This document shows positions 43,056 to 51,684 of a stretch of DNA of 64,000 nucleotides, in pieces. Source of the stretch: Paracoccaceae bacterium. GTDB taxonomy: Bacteria > Pseudomonadota > Alphaproteobacteria > Rhodobacterales > Rhodobacteraceae. Every line of letters begins with the position of its first letter. The first letter of the stretch is position 1. The translations under genes were made by a program, and so were the position numbers. The stretch spans positions 124,001 to 188,000 of the forward strand of contig JANSXY010000003.1 in assembly GCA_024742695.1 (NCBI GenBank), read 5' to 3'. The notes beneath the pieces are model-generated. The model worked only from the letters and a program-made list of their open reading frames with translations, was not told where the DNA came from and searched no databases.

Positions 43056-44156
43056 ATGACCGATGACAATCCGATCCGCCCGCAACCCGGCATCCTCGAC
43101 ATCGCGCTCTACGAGGGCGGGGCCGCGCATGTCGCCGGGGTCGAGAACGCGGTCAAGCTGTCGTCGAACGAAAACCCCTTCGGCGCGTCCGAGGCCGCGC
43201 GCGTGGCCTTCCAGCGCGCGGTGCACAACCTGCACCGCTACCCGCCGACCGACCATGCCGCGCTGCGCGCCGCGATCGGCGAGGCGCACGGGCTCGATCC
43301 CGCGCGGATCGTCTGCGGCGTCGGCTCGGACGAGATCATCGGGCTTCTGTGCCAGGCCTATGCCGGGCCCGGCGACGAGGTGGTGCATACCGAGCACGGG
43401 TTCCTGATGTACCCGATCTATGCCCGTGCCGCCGGCGCCACCCCGGTCAGGGTGCCCGAACGCGAGCGGACGGCGGATGTGGACGCGATCCTCGCCGCCT
43501 GCGGGCCGAAGACGCGGATCGTGTTTCTCGCCAACCCGAACAACCCGACCGGCACGATGATCGGCGTGGCCGAGGTGCAGCGCCTGGCCGAGGGGTTGCC
43601 GCCGCGGGCGCTGCTGGTGCTTGACGGCGCCTATGCCGAGTATGTCGAGGGCTACGACGGCGGTGCGGCCCTGGTCGAGGCGCGGCAGAACGTGGTGATG
43701 ACCCGCACGTTCTCCAAGATCTACGGGCTGGGCGGGCTGCGGATCGGCTGGGGCTACGCGCCGCGTCACGTCGTCGATGTGCTGAACCGTATCCGCGGAC
43801 CGTTCAACCTGTCCACCGCGCAACTGGATACCGCCGAGGCCGCGGTGCGCGACCATGATCACGTCGCCCGCTGCCGGGCGGAAAACACCCGGCTCCGCGC
43901 CTGGCTGGCCGAGGCGCTGGCCGAACATGGCGTGCCGTCGGATACCTCGACGGCCAATTTCGTGCTCGCCCGCTTCGCCGACGCGGCCGAGGCCGAGGCC
44001 TGCGACGCGTTCCTGAAGGCCGAGGGGCTGATCGTGCGCCGGGTCGCCGGCTACGGCCTGCCGCATTGCCTGCGGATCACGGTGGGCGACGAGGCGTCGT
44101 GCCGCCGGGTCGCGCATGCCGTGGGCCGGTTCAAGGCCGGCGAGGCCGCGCAATGA
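43056..44156 (+). CDS. hisC: Histidinol-phosphate / aromatic aminotransferase
   Basis: 366 residues, class I/II PLP aminotransferase of the HisC branch. ATG 43056. Seen: [12 protein letters not shown] (substrate loop), [21 protein letters not shown], and the PLP-Lys motif [15 protein letters not shown]. HisC enzymes make histidinol phosphate and often also transaminate phenylpyruvate and 4-hydroxyphenylpyruvate. The 4-bp ATGA overlap with a tyrosine-pathway dehydrogenase argues that here aromatic transamination matters at least as much as histidine synthesis. Confidence 0.92.
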   Translation: MTDDNPIRPQPGILDIALYEGGAAHVAGVENAVKLSSNENPFGASEAARVAFQRAVHNLHRYPPTDHAALRAAIGEAHGLDPARIVCGVGSDEIIGLLCQAYAGPGDEVVHTEHGFLMYPIYARAAGATPVRVPERERTADVDAILAACGPKTRIVFLANPNNPTGTMIGVAEVQRLAEGLPPRALLVLDGAYAEYVEGYDGGAALVEARQNVVMTRTFSKIYGLGGLRIGWGYAPRHVVDVLNRIRGPFNLSTAQLDTAEAAVRDHDHVARCRAENTRLRAWLAEALAEHGVPSDTSTANFVLARFADAAEAEACDAFLKAEGLIVRRVAGYGLPHCLRITVGDEASCRRVAHAVGRFKAGEAAQ

Positions 44157-45076
44157 CGCCGATCTACGACAGGGTCGCGCTGATCGGGCTGGGGCTGATC
44201 GCCTCGTCGATGGCGCATGCGATGAAGGCGCAGGGCCTTGCCCGCGAGATCGCCGGGCATGCCAAGAGCGCCGAAAGCCGCGCCGCGGCGCTGGAGATCG
44301 GGTTTTGCGATACCGTCCACGACAGCGCCGCGGCGGCGGTCGCGGGCGCCGATCTCGTGGTGCTGGCGGTGCCGGTCTGCGCGATGGGCCCGATCGCGGC
44401 CGAGATCGGCCCGCATCTCGCCCCCGGCGCGACGGTCACCGATGTCGGATCGGTCAAGCAGGCGGTGATCGAGGCGGTCGCGCCGCACATGCCGCCGGGC
44501 GTGGCGTTCATCCCCGGCCATCCGATCGCCGGGACGGAGCATTCCGGCCCCCGCTCCGGTTTCGCGACGCTGTTTCGCAACCGCTGGTGGCTGCTGACGC
44601 CCGCGGCCGGGACCGACCCGGCGGCGGTCGCGCGGTTCCGCCGGCTGTGCGAGGCGATGGGCGCCCATGTCGACGAGATGGATGCCGCGCATCACGACCT
44701 CGTTCTGGCCGTCACCAGCCACACGCCGCACCTGATCGCCTACACGATGGTCGGCGTCGCCGACGACCTGCGCCGCGTGACCGACAGCGAGGTGATCAAG
44801 TATTCCGCCGCCGGTTTCCGCGATTTTACCCGGATCGCGGCCTCCGACCCGGTGATGTGGCGCGACGTGTTCCTGACCAACAAGGAGGCGACGCTGGAAA
44901 TCCTCGGTCGCTTCACCGAGGAACTCTTTGCCCTGCAACGCGCGATCCGGCTGGGCGACGGGCAGCATCTGCAGGACTATTTCACCCGCACCCGCGCGAT
45001 CCGCCGCGGCATCGTCGAGGCCGGGCAGGATACCGACGCACCGGATTTCGGCCGGGTGAAGCTGGACGCCGGATAG
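44153..45076 (+). CDS. tyrC: Prephenate/arogenate dehydrogenase
   Basis: 307 residues. ATG 44153 overlaps the hisC stop (ATGA). The N-terminal Rossmann motif is [13 protein letters not shown] (~8-20). DVGSVKQAV and [15 protein letters not shown] hold the catalytic region with His (prephenate dehydrogenase family PGHPIAGxExSG). The all-helical C-terminus includes [18 protein letters not shown]. It decarboxylates and oxidises prephenate or arogenate toward tyrosine with NAD(P)+. No fused chorismate mutase or ACT domain is seen, so feedback control by tyrosine through ACT is absent. Confidence 0.9.
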   Translation: MTPIYDRVALIGLGLIASSMAHAMKAQGLAREIAGHAKSAESRAAALEIGFCDTVHDSAAAAVAGADLVVLAVPVCAMGPIAAEIGPHLAPGATVTDVGSVKQAVIEAVAPHMPPGVAFIPGHPIAGTEHSGPRSGFATLFRNRWWLLTPAAGTDPAAVARFRRLCEAMGAHVDEMDAAHHDLVLAVTSHTPHLIAYTMVGVADDLRRVTDSEVIKYSAAGFRDFTRIAASDPVMWRDVFLTNKEATLEILGRFTEELFALQRAIRLGDGQHLQDYFTRTRAIRRGIVEAGQDTDAPDFGRVKLDAG

Positions 45077-45086
45077 GCGGGTGCCG

Positions 45087-46073
45087 TCAGAACCGCGGCG
45101 CGGGGCCCAGCGGGATCGGGCCAAGCCGGGTGCGGCCATCCTTCCAGACCAGCGGCGCGCGCAATGCATCGGGGTCGCCATCGGCCGCGTCGATCTGGTC
45201 CAGCATCGCCTCGAAGGTCGGCGCGAGTTCCGGTTTCACCATTCCCGCCTGCGTCGCCAGCGCGACGAGGCGGCGCCAGTCGCGCGCCACAAGGTCGATC
45301 CGGCCCTCGGCCAGCCCGGCGGAATCGGCGGCGACGCGGCCCTTGCCTTCCAGCGACAGGGTTCCCCAGCGCAGCGAGACCTCGCGCAGGTCCACCGCCG
45401 TCACGCGCGGCCCGTCGCCGGCGCCGGCGAAGCGGTCGATCGGCCGGTCGAAGGCCAGCCCCGCGTCCAGCCGCAGCCAGTCCAGGCTGTCGGGAAGCGT
45501 GCCGCCGGGATCCAGCGTCGCGCGTAGCGCCGGATCGGGCGTGAGGCCGAGCAGCGCGACACCCAGATCGTGGCCGTTGTCCAGCGCCGGCGCGCGGCGG
45601 GTGGCCAGCCGCGCCTCGCCTAGCCCGATCCCGGCGCCATCGGGCGGCGACAGCCGCAGATCCTTCGCGACGTAGGTCATGTGATCGAGCGCGATATCGG
45701 TGCCCGCGACGACGGCGGAGGCGCGCATGTCGGCGCTGGTCACCGCAAGCGGCAGGCCTGCCAGCATCACCTCCTGCTCGTTTGGCCAGACGACGATCAC
45801 GTGGTTCGGCTGGTAGGCCAGCGCGAAGACCTGCAGGAACGGCGCCCGCCAGCCGGTGAGCCCGCTGCGGTCCAGCACCTCGGGTGCTTCGAAGGTCAGA
45901 TCGAAGCGGCTGGGGAATCCCTCCAGCCGGACCTCCGCGGCCGATCCGAGCCCGGCGGCGCTCAGCCGCTCCACCTCGGCCCGGACGGCGGCCTCGACGC
46001 TGCGCGAGGCGACCAGCCAGTAGCCGCCGTAGAGCAGCGCCAGAACCCCCGCGATCATCGTCAACAGCCGCAT
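45087..46073 (-). CDS. DUF2125 domain-containing envelope protein
   Basis: 328 residues. A single N-terminal signal-anchor (LLTMIAGVLALLYGGYWLVASR, within the first 25 residues) is followed by an extracytoplasmic domain with the DUF2125 features: RLEGFPSRFDLTFEAPEVL, FLQVFALAYQPNHVIVVWPN, and a repeated beta-rich pattern through LEGKGRVAADSAGLAEGRIDL. The family is frequent in Rhodobacterales and related alphaproteobacteria, and its function is unknown. It may resemble AsmA-like lipid-handling barrels, but that is a guess. Convergent with tyrC, 10 bp apart. Confidence 0.8.
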   Translation of the reverse strand: MRLLTMIAGVLALLYGGYWLVASRSVEAAVRAEVERLSAAGLGSAAEVRLEGFPSRFDLTFEAPEVLDRSGLTGWRAPFLQVFALAYQPNHVIVVWPNEQEVMLAGLPLAVTSADMRASAVVAGTDIALDHMTYVAKDLRLSPPDGAGIGLGEARLATRRAPALDNGHDLGVALLGLTPDPALRATLDPGGTLPDSLDWLRLDAGLAFDRPIDRFAGAGDGPRVTAVDLREVSLRWGTLSLEGKGRVAADSAGLAEGRIDLVARDWRRLVALATQAGMVKPELAPTFEAMLDQIDAADGDPDALRAPLVWKDGRTRLGPIPLGPAPRF

Positions 46074-46136
46074 GACTTCCCCTTTTCCCCGGCGGTGAAA
46101 GCCTGTTTACAGGGGCCGGTCGCGGAGGGCCAGCGG

Positions 46137-46682
46137 ATGACGGACAACTTCATGTGGGTCTTCGGCTACGGATCGCTGATCTGGCAGCCGGGGTTCGAAC
46201 CGGCCGCGCGGCGGCTGGCGCGGCTGGACGGCTGGCACCGCAGCTTCTGCATGCGCTCGATCCACCATCGCGGCACCCCGGAACAGCCGGGGCTGGTGCT
46301 GGCGCTCGACCGGGCGGCGGCGGCGGCCTGCCACGGTGTCGCCTATGCCGTGGGGCCGGGGGACGAGGCCGCGGTGATGGCCTACCTGCGCGAACGCGAG
46401 CTTGTTTCCTCTGCCTATCTGGAGACGGTGCAGACCGTCGCCTTCGAGGACGGCGGCACGGTCGAGGCGGTGACCTATGTCATCGACCCGGACCACGAAC
46501 AGTATTGCGGCGGCCTGGCGCGCGAGGAACAGGCCCGGATCATCGCCACCGCCACCGGCGGGCGCGGGCCGAATGCGGACTACCTGTTCAACACCGCCGC
46601 CCATCTTGCCGAACTCGGTCTGCCCGACCCGGATCTCGAATGGCTGTCGGCGCGGGTGCGGGCGCTTCTGGCCGGGCATTGA
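46137..46682 (+). CDS. chaC: Gamma-glutamylcyclotransferase (ChaC-type)
   Basis: 181 residues. ATG 46137 was selected because the ChaC fold begins at once with MWVFGYGSLIWQPGFEP. The substrate loop is YGSL, and the catalytic Glu is probably in YLRERELVSSAYLE. ChaC enzymes split glutathione into 5-oxoproline and Cys-Gly in the cytosol. The gene follows the DUF2125 start divergently and precedes the motor-like pair by 63 bp. Confidence 0.9.
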   Translation: MTDNFMWVFGYGSLIWQPGFEPAARRLARLDGWHRSFCMRSIHHRGTPEQPGLVLALDRAAAAACHGVAYAVGPGDEAAVMAYLRERELVSSAYLETVQTVAFEDGGTVEAVTYVIDPDHEQYCGGLAREEQARIIATATGGRGPNADYLFNTAAHLAELGLPDPDLEWLSARVRALLAGH

Positions 46683-46745
46683 CGGTTGGCAAGCCCCGGA
46701 CCCGCGCCTATGGTGCGCCCGACAAGCACCCGTGCCGGAACCGCA

Positions 46746-47948
46746 ATGGACACCCTCGACCGTCAGGCCGCGATCTCCTTCACGCAACCCGTCCGGCAAA
46801 TCCTCATGATGCTCGCCGTGGTCGGACTCGTGGCGGCAGGCGGGATTCTCGCATACGGCCGGATCTTCCCGATCTTCTTCGCCAATGTCTGGCTGAACGG
46901 GGTGATCCTCGGGGTGTTCGTGCTGGGCGTTCTGTCGACCTTCTGGCAGGTCGCGCAGCTGGTGCGCTCGGTCAGCTGGATCGAGGGGTTCGCGGTGCAG
47001 CGCCCGGGCCACGAACTGACCCGGCCGCCGCAATTGCTGGTGGCGCTGGCCGCGCTGCTGCGGGCGCGGGGCAGCCGGGCGCAGATCGCCAATTCCTCGG
47101 CCCGGTCGATCCTCGAATCCGTCGCCACCCGGATCGACGAGGCGCGCGACATCACGCGCTACATGGCCAACCTTCTGATTTTCCTGGGTCTGCTGGGCAC
47201 GTTCTACGGCCTCGCCACGACCGTTCCGGCGGTGGTGGACACGATCCGCGCGCTGGCCCCGCAGGAGGGTGAAAGCCCGCTTCAGGTCTTCGACAAGCTG
47301 ATGAGCGGGCTGGAACAGCAGCTGGGCGGCATGGGCACGGCGTTTTCCTCGTCGTTGCTGGGTCTTGCCGGATCGCTCGTCGTGGGGTTGCTGGAACTCT
47401 TCGCGACGCACGGGCAGAACCGGTTCTACCGGGAGCTGGAGGAATGGCTGTCGTCGATCACCCGGCTCAGCTTTTCCGCGGCCGAGGGCGATGGCGGCGG
47501 CGGTGGCGAGGCCAGCGTGGTGGCCGAGGTTCTCGACAGCATGGTCGAGCAGATGGACGCGCTGCGCGCGCTGCATGCCCAGGCCGATGCCGGCCGCACG
47601 ATGGTCAACCAGCGGATCGCGGCGCTCGCCGATGCGGTCGAGGGGCTGACCAGCCGGCTGGAGGACGATGTCGGCCAGCTGGCGGCGCTGGACCGGATCG
47701 CCGAGGGCCAGGACCGGATCGCCGAGCTGCTGGCCCGGCGGATCGAGGAGGGCGGCGGCGGCGACGGCGGGATCGACGCCGAAAGCCGGATGCGGCTGCG
47801 CTCGATCGACGTGCAGCTTCTGCGGCTTTTGGAAGAGGTCGCCGCCGGCCGGCAGGAAAGCGTGGCCGACCTGCGCGCCGACATCGCGCAACTGACCAAG
47901 GCGGTGCGCGGGCTCGGCACGACGGGCCAGGCCCGCCGGGGGCCGTAG
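46746..47948 (+). CDS. MotA/TolQ/ExbB-type proton channel protein with C-terminal coiled coil
   Basis: 400 residues from ATG 46746. Four membrane segments at ~20-38, ~50-68, ~141-160 and ~203-221; the last two follow the TolQ/ExbB pattern (LLIFLGLLGTFYGLATTV, then MGTAFSSSLLGLAGSLVVGLLE). After a Gly-rich hinge (~242-250) the C-terminal 150 residues are heptad-like (VLDSMVEQMDALRALHAQ and further), a cytoplasmic coiled coil. Paired with the next gene, one base apart, as the stator-like half of a proton-driven complex. Rhodobacterales genomes commonly carry this pair, annotated ExbB plus peptidoglycan-binding protein, with no assigned process. Confidence 0.82.
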   Translation: MDTLDRQAAISFTQPVRQILMMLAVVGLVAAGGILAYGRIFPIFFANVWLNGVILGVFVLGVLSTFWQVAQLVRSVSWIEGFAVQRPGHELTRPPQLLVALAALLRARGSRAQIANSSARSILESVATRIDEARDITRYMANLLIFLGLLGTFYGLATTVPAVVDTIRALAPQEGESPLQVFDKLMSGLEQQLGGMGTAFSSSLLGLAGSLVVGLLELFATHGQNRFYRELEEWLSSITRLSFSAAEGDGGGGGEASVVAEVLDSMVEQMDALRALHAQADAGRTMVNQRIAALADAVEGLTSRLEDDVGQLAALDRIAEGQDRIAELLARRIEEGGGGDGGIDAESRMRLRSIDVQLLRLLEEVAAGRQESVADLRADIAQLTKAVRGLGTTGQARRGP

Positions 47949-47949
47949 C

Positions 47950-49986
47950 ATGGCGGCGCCGGGGCGCGGGCAGCAGCGGTTCTCGGCCACGATCTGGCCG
48001 GGCTTCGTGGATGCGATGACCGCGCTCTTGCTGGTGCTGATGTTCGTGCTGACGATCTTCATGGTCGTCCAGTCGGTGCTGCGCGACCAGATCTCCACCC
48101 AGGATACCGAGCTGGACGCGCTGGCCGCGCAGGTCGCCGGGCTGGCCGAGGCGCTGGGCGTGGAACAGGGCCGCACCGCCGCGCTTCGCGACCAGATCGT
48201 CGGGCTGGAAGAGAACATCGACGCCGCCGAGGCGGAGGCGACGCGGCAATCGGCGCTGATCGCGGCGCTCAGCGCCGATCTCACGGCGCGCGAGGCGGAA
48301 CTGGACGCGGCGTCGGAGCGGATCACGGCGTTCGAGGCGCAGGTCGCCGGGCTGCTGGCCGAGCGCGACGCGGCGCGCGGCGAGGTCGCGGCGCTGACCG
48401 AGGAACGCGCGGAGCTGATCAGCGCGCAGGAGGCGCTGAACCTCGCGCTGGCGCAGGCCCGGTCGGAGATCGATGCGCAGACCGAACAGGCGAGGCTGGC
48501 CGCCGCCCGCCGCGCGGCGCTGGAGGCGCTGGTCACCGATCTGGAACGCACGGGCGAGGAAAACCGGGCCGCCATCGCCGCGCTTCAGGGCGAGCTGGAC
48601 GAAACCCGCGCCGCGCTGAGCGAGGAAGAGGCGGCGCGGCTGGCCGAGGCCGCGGCCGCCGAGGCGCTGCGCGAGCGGCTGCAATCGGCCGATGCCGAAC
48701 TGACGGCGATGACGCTGGCGCTGGAGGAACAGCGCCGGAAGGCCGAGGAAACGCTGACGATGCTGGCCGCCGCCGAGGCCGCGCGCGAGGATCTCGACCT
48801 CAGGCTGGCCGAGGCGCTGGCGACGCTGTTGGCCGCTGAGCGGGCGCGCGACACGGCGCGCGAGGCGCAGGCGGTGGCCGAGGCCGCGCGCCAGCGCGCC
48901 GAGACGCAACAGCAATCGGCGCTGGAGGCGCAGCAGGCCGCCGAGGCCGAGGCGGCGCGGCTGGCCGAAACCCTGCCCGACCGTGAAGACCTGGAACGCC
49001 GGCTGGCCGCGGCGCTGGCGGAGCGCGATGCCGCCGAGGGCCGCGCGGCGGCGGCGGAGGCCGAGGTCGCGCGGCTGACCGGCGAGATGCCCGACCGCGC
49101 CGATCTGCAACGCCAGCTGGCCGCCGCACTGGCCGCCCGGCTGGCCGCCGAGCAGGCCGCCGAGGATCGGCTGACCGAGGCGGAAGAGCGCGCCGCACTG
49201 CTGGCCGCGGCGCGCGACCGGATCGCCGAGCAGGAGGCGATGTCGGCCGAGGATGCCCGCCGGATGGCCGTGCTGAACGAACAGATCGCCTCGCTGCGCA
49301 CGCAGCTGGGTTCCCTGCAGGCCCTGCTGGACGCCTCGGCAGAGGCCGACCGCGCCTCGAAGGTGCAGATCGAGGCGCTGGGCAGCCAGCTCAACGCCGC
49401 GCTGGCGCGGGTCGCGGCCGAAGAGCGCCGCCGCCGCGAACTGGAAGAGGCCGAGCGACGCCGGCTGGAGGAGGAGGCGCGCCGGCTCGCCGCCGAGGCC
49501 GAACTGCTTCAGGACGAGGCGCAACAGCTGGCGCGCTACCGGTCGGATTTCTTCGCAAAGCTGTCGCAGGTTCTGGAAGGGCGCGAGGGCGTGCGGGTGG
49601 TCGGCGACCGGTTCGTGTTCTCCTCCGAAGTGTTGTTCGAACCGGGCTCCGCAGAACTCCTGCCCGAGGGCCGGGGGCAGATCGAACGCGTCGCGCAGAC
49701 GCTGCTGGACATCTCCGACCAGATCCCGCCGGAAATCGACTGGATCATCCGGATCGACGGCCATACCGACAACGTGCCCCTGCGCGGCGGCGAATACGCC
49801 GACAACTGGGAACTGAGCCAGGCGCGGGCGCTGTCGGTCGTGCGCTTCCTGCAGGACGATCTGGGATTCCCGCCCGACCGGATGGCGGCGACCGGCTTCG
49901 GCGAATACCGCCCGGTGGCCGAGGGGGAAAGCCCCGAGGCGCTGGCGCAGAACCGCCGGATCGAGCTGAAACTCACCGAACGCTGA
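47950..49986 (+). CDS. MotB/OmpA-type peptidoglycan-binding protein with a ~460-residue coiled coil
   Basis: 678 residues. One membrane helix (~18-42) carries the plug-type Asp in WPGFVD21AMTALLLVL, as in MotB/ExbD partners. Residues ~50-515 are almost unbroken Ala/Glu/Arg coiled coil, with internal near-repeats such as LAETLPDREDLERRLAAALAE and LTGEMPDRADLQRQLAAALAA. Residues ~545-678 are an OmpA domain: VLFEPGSAELLPEG, IDGHTDNVPL, NWELSQARALSVV, GFGEYRPV, NRRIELKL. The coiled coil could span the periplasm (roughly 70 nm if continuous) and reach peptidoglycan far from the membrane, or fold back. Ion-driven torque or force transduction is inferred. Confidence 0.85.
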   Translation: MAAPGRGQQRFSATIWPGFVDAMTALLLVLMFVLTIFMVVQSVLRDQISTQDTELDALAAQVAGLAEALGVEQGRTAALRDQIVGLEENIDAAEAEATRQSALIAALSADLTAREAELDAASERITAFEAQVAGLLAERDAARGEVAALTEERAELISAQEALNLALAQARSEIDAQTEQARLAAARRAALEALVTDLERTGEENRAAIAALQGELDETRAALSEEEAARLAEAAAAEALRERLQSADAELTAMTLALEEQRRKAEETLTMLAAAEAAREDLDLRLAEALATLLAAERARDTAREAQAVAEAARQRAETQQQSALEAQQAAEAEAARLAETLPDREDLERRLAAALAERDAAEGRAAAAEAEVARLTGEMPDRADLQRQLAAALAARLAAEQAAEDRLTEAEERAALLAAARDRIAEQEAMSAEDARRMAVLNEQIASLRTQLGSLQALLDASAEADRASKVQIEALGSQLNAALARVAAEERRRRELEEAERRRLEEEARRLAAEAELLQDEAQQLARYRSDFFAKLSQVLEGREGVRVVGDRFVFSSEVLFEPGSAELLPEGRGQIERVAQTLLDISDQIPPEIDWIIRIDGHTDNVPLRGGEYADNWELSQARALSVVRFLQDDLGFPPDRMAATGFGEYRPVAEGESPEALAQNRRIELKLTER

Positions 49987-50044
49987 GCGCTTTTCCCCGC
50001 GCGCCTGCCGGGCTACATCAGCCGTGTCGAGAACGGAGTCGCCG

Positions 50045-50362
50045 ATGTCCCTGATCCGCCTGATCTACCTCGCCCTCGCCGTCGCGGGCGCGATCATCCC
50101 GATGCGGCATTTCGTGGCGTGGTTCATGGAAAACGGCTGGAGCCTGTCGGGCATGATCGATGCCTGGTTCGTGAACCGCGCGACCGAGGGGCTGGTGTGG
50201 GATCTGACGATCGCGGCGATCACGCTGACGGTCTGGATCCTGGTCGAGACGGTCGTGCGCCGCAACTGGCTGGCGCTGTTCGCGATCCCGGCGACCTATT
50301 GCATCGGGGTCAGCTGCGGCCTGCCGCTTTACCTGTTCCTTCGCACCCGCAGGATCGACTGA
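50045..50362 (+). CDS. DUF2834 membrane protein
   Basis: 105 residues, ATG 50045. Three membrane segments (~5-25, ~48-68, ~75-95). The end TRRID carries a positive tail. The DUF2834 family is defined by this arrangement and by the FVAWFMENGWSLSGMIDAWFVN and LAVAGAIIPMRHF segments. Function unknown. Its stop overlaps the lysA start by one base (TGATG), so the two are translationally coupled. Confidence 0.75.
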   Translation: MSLIRLIYLALAVAGAIIPMRHFVAWFMENGWSLSGMIDAWFVNRATEGLVWDLTIAAITLTVWILVETVVRRNWLALFAIPATYCIGVSCGLPLYLFLRTRRID

Positions 50363-51627
50363 TGGATCACTTCGTCTACCGGGGCGGTACCCTGCATGCC
50401 GAGGACGTGCCGGTGGCCGATATCGCCGCCACCGTCGGCACGCCCTTCTACCTGTATTCGCGGGCGACGCTGGAACGCCACTACGGGCTGTTCGAAGAGG
50501 CGCTGGCGGGCACCGATCACCTGATCTGCTACGCGGTGAAGGCCAATTCGAACCTCGCGGTGCTGAAGGTTCTGGGCGATCTCGGCGCCGGGATGGACGT
50601 GGTGTCGGCCGGCGAATACCTGCGCGCGAAGGCCGCCGGCGTTCCGGGCGAGCGGATCGTGTTCTCCGGCGTCGGCAAGACCCGCGAGGAGATGCGGATC
50701 GCCTTGTCGGGCGGGGTGCGGCAGTTCAACGTCGAAAGCGAACCGGAGCTTTTGGCGCTGTCCGAAGTCGCCGCTGGGCTGGGCCGCACGGCGCAGATCG
50801 CGATCCGGGTGAACCCCGATGTCGATGCGAAGACGCACGAGAAGATCGCCACCGGCAAGAAGGAGAACAAGTTCGGCATCCCGATCGACCGCGCCCGCGC
50901 GATCTATGCCGAGGCCGCCGCCCTGCCGGCAATCGAGGTCGTCGGGATCGACGTGCATATCGGCAGCCAGCTGACCGAACTGGAACCGTTCCGGCAGGCC
51001 TATCTGAAGGTGCGCGACCTGACATGGGCGCTGCGGCAGGATGGCCACCGGATCGGCCGGCTCGACCTCGGCGGCGGGCTGGGCATTCCCTACACCCGCG
51101 CGAACGAGGCGCCGCCGCTGCCGCTCGACTACGGCGCGATGGTCAAGCAGGTGCTGGGCGACCTGGGCTGCGAGATCGAGATCGAGCCGGGCCGGCTGAT
51201 CGCCGGCAATGCCGGGCTCCTGGTCTCCGGCGTGATCTACGTGAAATCCGGCGAGGGGCGGGATTTCCTGATCCTCGACGCGGCGATGAACGACCTGATC
51301 CGCCCGGCGATGTACGGCGCGCATCACGATATCGTGCCTGTGACGGAACCCGAACCCGGTGCGCCGCAGCATGTCTACGACATCGTCGGCCCGGTCTGCG
51401 AGACCGGCGATACCTTCGCGCGCGGCCGGCCGATGCCGCCGGTCGCGGCGGGTGATCTGGTCGCGTTCCGCTCCGCCGGAGCCTATGGCGCGGTCATGGC
51501 GTCGGAATACAACACGCGGCCGCTGGTGCCGGAGGTTCTGGTCAGCGGGGATCACTTCGCCGTCATCCGGCCGCGTCCGACATTTGACGATATCCTCGCA
51601 CGCGATACGATCCCCCCATGGCTTTGA
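50362..51627 (+). CDS. lysA: Diaminopimelate decarboxylase
   Basis: 421 residues. PLP-dependent enzyme producing L-lysine from meso-DAP. The PLP Lys is in CYAVKANSNLAVL (~60). Other landmarks: GSGGE-type site appears as DVVSAGEYLRA, VNPDVDAKTHEKIATGKK, KFGI, VDVHIGSQL (here IDVHIGSQL), LGGGLGIPYT, EPGRLI, and GPVCETGDTFA with the active-site Cys. Catalytically complete. Coupled to DUF2834; dapF lies 32 kb away. Confidence 0.95.
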   Translation: MDHFVYRGGTLHAEDVPVADIAATVGTPFYLYSRATLERHYGLFEEALAGTDHLICYAVKANSNLAVLKVLGDLGAGMDVVSAGEYLRAKAAGVPGERIVFSGVGKTREEMRIALSGGVRQFNVESEPELLALSEVAAGLGRTAQIAIRVNPDVDAKTHEKIATGKKENKFGIPIDRARAIYAEAAALPAIEVVGIDVHIGSQLTELEPFRQAYLKVRDLTWALRQDGHRIGRLDLGGGLGIPYTRANEAPPLPLDYGAMVKQVLGDLGCEIEIEPGRLIAGNAGLLVSGVIYVKSGEGRDFLILDAAMNDLIRPAMYGAHHDIVPVTEPEPGAPQHVYDIVGPVCETGDTFARGRPMPPVAAGDLVAFRSAGAYGAVMASEYNTRPLVPEVLVSGDHFAVIRPRPTFDDILARDTIPPWL

Positions 51628-51684
51628 TCCGCACGATCCGCGCGGGCGGGCCGCAGGCGGCACGGAAGGGACGGCCCGGCGGCG

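Noticed and set aside
46746-49986. Zorya-like phage defence (ZorA/ZorB analogs).
   Set aside because: The membrane components have the right logic, but no ZorC, ZorD or ZorE gene is present. Flanking genes are housekeeping (chaC, DUF2834, lysA), and the pair is common in Rhodobacterales.
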